DNA of 39,727 nucleotides, taken from IMG/VR virus record IMGVR_UViG_3300034283_001104, positions 1 to 39,727 of that record; one strand, given 5' to 3'. A model generated the notes under the pieces. The model was not told the origin of the DNA and did no database searches. It was given only the letters and a program-made list of their open reading frames with translations. Below, piece by piece: positions 37,486 through 39,727 of the stretch (position 1 is its first letter; every line of letters starts with the position of its first letter). This DNA comes from a virus. A program made the position numbers and the translations under genes.

Positions 37486-39642
37486 ATGGCGGAGGACCGC
37501 CTCCAGAAAGCCGCCGCAGCCGAGAAAAAACTGCGGGAGCAGTTGAAGGACGTTCGTGCCATTCGCCGCCGGCTGGGCGGTGATCGCGACGCCTACGAGT
37601 CTCACAAGGACAGGATGACCGAGCGGTCGGCTCGGATGTCGGAGGCGGGTCGGGACATCGGCGAGATCCCGCAGGTTGCCGATCAGCCTCGGCGTGACGC
37701 CTGCCGCCTCAACTTCCGGCTCTTCTGTGAGACGTATGGCAAGGAGGCTTTCGTCCTGGCATGGTCGCCGGACCACCTGTCAGCCATCGCCAAGATCGAG
37801 GCGGCCGTTCTCCGTGGCGAGTTGTTTGCGTTTGCCATGCCTCGCGGTAGCGGCAAGTCGACTATGTGCGAGTGGGCCTGCCTGTGGGCGATCCTCTACG
37901 GCCATTCGTCGTTTGTGATGCTGATCGGGGCGGACGCTGCCATCGCTCAATCCCAACTCGACAGCATCAAGGCCCAGGTTGAAACGAACGAGCTTCTCGC
38001 GGCTGATTTCCCCGAGGCGATCTATCCAATCCAGCGGCTCGACCGTATCGCCCAGCGGGCGCACGGGCAGACCTACAAGGGCAAGCCCACGTCGATTGAG
38101 TGGACTTCTGACACCGTGACGATGCCCTGGATTCCCAGCTCTCCCTGTGCCGGTGCGGCGATCCGGGTGGCTGGCATCACTGGGCGAATCCGTGGCATCA
38201 AGCACACGCGACCAGACGGCAAGTCGGTGCGTCCCTCGCTGGTGCTAATCGACGATTGTCAGACCGACGAATCGGCCTCGTCTCCTGCCCAGGTGCATAC
38301 GCGGGAAAAGATCCTCTCCGGTGCGATCCTCGGTCTCGCCGGGCCGGGCGCGAAGATCAGCGGTCTCGCCACGATCACGGTGATCCGTCCCGACGACCTA
38401 GCAGACCGCCTGCTCGACCGTGCGAAGCATCCGGCGTGGCAGGGCGAGCGGACGAAGCTCGTCTACGAGTGGCCGACTGCCGAGGATCTCTGGAGTCAGT
38501 ACGCGGAACTGCGGCGCGAGGGCCAGCGGAACGGGACAGGCACCGGGGCGGCTGACGACCACTACCGGCAGAATCAGGCGGCGATGGATGCCGGGGCTCG
38601 CGTGGCGTGGCCCGAGCGAAAGAACGAGGACGAACTGACGGCTATCCAGCACGCCTGGAACCTGCGGATCGACCGTGGCGAGTCGGCGTTTCTGGCGGAA
38701 TACCAGAACCAACCGATCGCGGACGACATCGCGTCGGACAAGCTAGACAAGCGTTCGCTCGCCTTGCGGGCCACGACCTTGGAGCGTGGGAAAATCCCAC
38801 TCGACCACCAGACGCTCACGGCGTTTGTCGACGTGCAGGAGAAACTCCTCTTCTGGCTCGTTGCCTCGTGGAATCAGTCGTTCGGCGGTCACGTCGTGGC
38901 CTACGGCACCTTCCCTGACCAGGCGTCGAGTTTCTTTGAGGCGAAGCACGCGAAGCGGACGCTCGCGCAGGCGGCGAAGGGGGCGGGCTTCGAGGCGTCG
39001 CTCCATGCCGGTCTGGAGTCCGTCTCGCAGTTGCTCATGGGCCGCGACTGGAAGCGTGAGGACGGGGCGGCGATGCGGATCTCGCAAATGCTCATCGATG
39101 CCAACTGGGGGCAGAGCACCGGGACGATCCGCACGTTCTGCCGGCGGTCGGCGTTTGCCGGTGCGATCCTGCCGAGCCACGGCAAAGGCATCGGCGCGTC
39201 GAGCCAGCCCATCGGCGAAAAGAAAAGCCGGGGCGACCGCATCGGGCTCAACTGGAAAGTCGGCCAAATCAGCGAGGGGCAGCGGTCATGCCTCTACGAC
39301 ACGAATTTTTACAAGACCTTCGTCGCGGCTCGCCTGCGGTTGCAGATGGGCGACCCCGAGGCGATCGCGTTCCACGCCGGGCAGCACGATCTCCTGTTCG
39401 AGCACCTGACGAGCGAATACCCGGTGAGGACCGAGGCCCGTGGCCGGGTGGTCGATGAGTGGAAGATGGCGGGCCGGGATAACCACTGGCTCGACTGCCT
39501 CGTCGGCTCTGCGGTCGCGGCGTCGATTGCGGGCGTCCACCCGATTGCGACTGAGGCTGGCGGGCGGCAGCGTAAGAAGGCGGCGCTTCCCAGCGGGCCC
39601 GGCGGGAAAAAGATCATTACGCTCAAGAAGCTCGGAACTTGA
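37486..39642 (+). CDS. terL: Large terminase subunit
   Basis: 718 residues. ATPase domain: Walker A PRGSGKST (Lys124 at its centre), Walker B LVLIDD (252-257) and adenine-side motifs. Nuclease domain: Asp449 (FVDVQEKLLFW), Asp538 (IDANWG), Asp665 and Asp670 (RDNHWLDCLVG), the acidic triad type. The first 60 residues are a coiled coil (KAAAAEKKLREQLKDVRAIRRRL) that may replace or bind the small subunit, for which no gene is seen here. It is long for the family. It packages DNA into the capsid and precedes an incomplete gene. Confidence 0.92.
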   Translation: MAEDRLQKAAAAEKKLREQLKDVRAIRRRLGGDRDAYESHKDRMTERSARMSEAGRDIGEIPQVADQPRRDACRLNFRLFCETYGKEAFVLAWSPDHLSAIAKIEAAVLRGELFAFAMPRGSGKSTMCEWACLWAILYGHSSFVMLIGADAAIAQSQLDSIKAQVETNELLAADFPEAIYPIQRLDRIAQRAHGQTYKGKPTSIEWTSDTVTMPWIPSSPCAGAAIRVAGITGRIRGIKHTRPDGKSVRPSLVLIDDCQTDESASSPAQVHTREKILSGAILGLAGPGAKISGLATITVIRPDDLADRLLDRAKHPAWQGERTKLVYEWPTAEDLWSQYAELRREGQRNGTGTGAADDHYRQNQAAMDAGARVAWPERKNEDELTAIQHAWNLRIDRGESAFLAEYQNQPIADDIASDKLDKRSLALRATTLERGKIPLDHQTLTAFVDVQEKLLFWLVASWNQSFGGHVVAYGTFPDQASSFFEAKHAKRTLAQAAKGAGFEASLHAGLESVSQLLMGRDWKREDGAAMRISQMLIDANWGQSTGTIRTFCRRSAFAGAILPSHGKGIGASSQPIGEKKSRGDRIGLNWKVGQISEGQRSCLYDTNFYKTFVAARLRLQMGDPEAIAFHAGQHDLLFEHLTSEYPVRTEARGRVVDEWKMAGRDNHWLDCLVGSAVAASIAGVHPIATEAGGRQRKKAALPSGPGGKKIITLKKLGT

Positions 39643-39663
39643 CAGCGTTGCCATGCTGCGAGG

Positions 39664-39727
39664 ATGCCAAGCATCATCCTCACGACCGTTGACGGCATGG
39701 AGCCCCAAGACGCTCTCGCCATCTGCT
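39664..39727 (+). CDS. Start of gene after terminase (3' partial)
   Basis: ATG 39664 opens a frame reading PSIILTTVDGMEPQDALAIC to the window end, so only 21 residues are present. It starts 21 bases after the terminase stop; GCGAGG sits just before it as a weak ribosome binding site. In phages of this layout a small gene or portal follows here. No further identification possible. Confidence 0.5.
   Translation, partial: MPSIILTTVDGMEPQDALAIC

Noticed and set aside
1-39727. Search for tRNA, rRNA, CRISPR array or reverse transcriptase (diversity-generating element)
   Set aside because: No cloverleaf, conserved rRNA stretch, repeat-spacer pattern or RT motif was seen by eye; an automated scan could still find a tRNA.

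Overview
The window is a stretch of tailed-phage (siphovirus-like) DNA, GC-rich, with about 55 tightly packed genes. All run rightward except one leftward tyrosine integrase at 27260-28174. Capsid, tail tube, tail chaperone, tape measure and terminase genes make it a phage or prophage. A long tape measure (872 aa), a gpG/gpT-type chaperone pair and no sheath gene fit a long non-contractile tail. I see no tRNA, rRNA, CRISPR array or clear bacterial chromosomal gene. The host cannot be read off directly. GC content, a papain-type lysis candidate and a small secreted Cys protein are compatible with a Planctomycetota host, but this is a weak inference.

Layout. 1-1816: major capsid (5' end outside the window), DUF2190 decoration protein, connector candidate. 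1825-4586: fibre and adhesin genes placed unusually at the head-tail border. 4587-6616: an accessory patch with a PP-loop/PAPS-reductase-like gene, a 180-bp field of inverted repeats, and small genes including a 41-aa zinc ribbon. 6720-17469: tail completion, three tandem tube-like paralogues, chaperone with predicted -1 frameshift, tape measure, tail-tip proteins. 17444-20006: small tail-tip genes and a collagen/FN3/LamG fibre. 20048-23281: SprT-like metalloprotease, metallophosphoesterase, HNH endonuclease and a MazG-like/DUF6378 protein. 23333-26725: lysis-type block of overlapping small membrane-protein genes around a papain-like cysteine peptidase with an N-terminal signal anchor. 26752-27207: a small unknown gene, ending at a likely bidirectional terminator before the integrase.

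28175-29312 is a control region: divergent integrase and excisionase-like genes, several sigma70-like promoters, four copies of an 11-bp motif TACCG(A/C)TAGAC, inverted repeats and a rho-independent terminator. 29313-35863 is recombination and replication: RecT-type annealing protein, a second tyrosine recombinase, a PD-(D/E)xK-like nuclease, a replication initiator with internal repeats, a LexA-type winged helix, a bacterial-type sliding clamp and RusA. 35864-36147 is non-coding and holds helically phased A-tracts. A ParB-methyltransferase fusion and the large terminase follow, then the first codons of another gene. Because terminase lies at the right end and capsid at the left, the missing portal and protease genes probably join the two ends in the full genome.

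Best leads: the phased A-tract segment before the packaging genes; the integrase/Xis switch with its repeated operators and inverted leader copies; two tyrosine recombinases in one phage; the tripled tube-like gene; the predicted tail-chaperone frameshift; the repeats inside the initiator gene; and the inverted-repeat field at 5884-6040.
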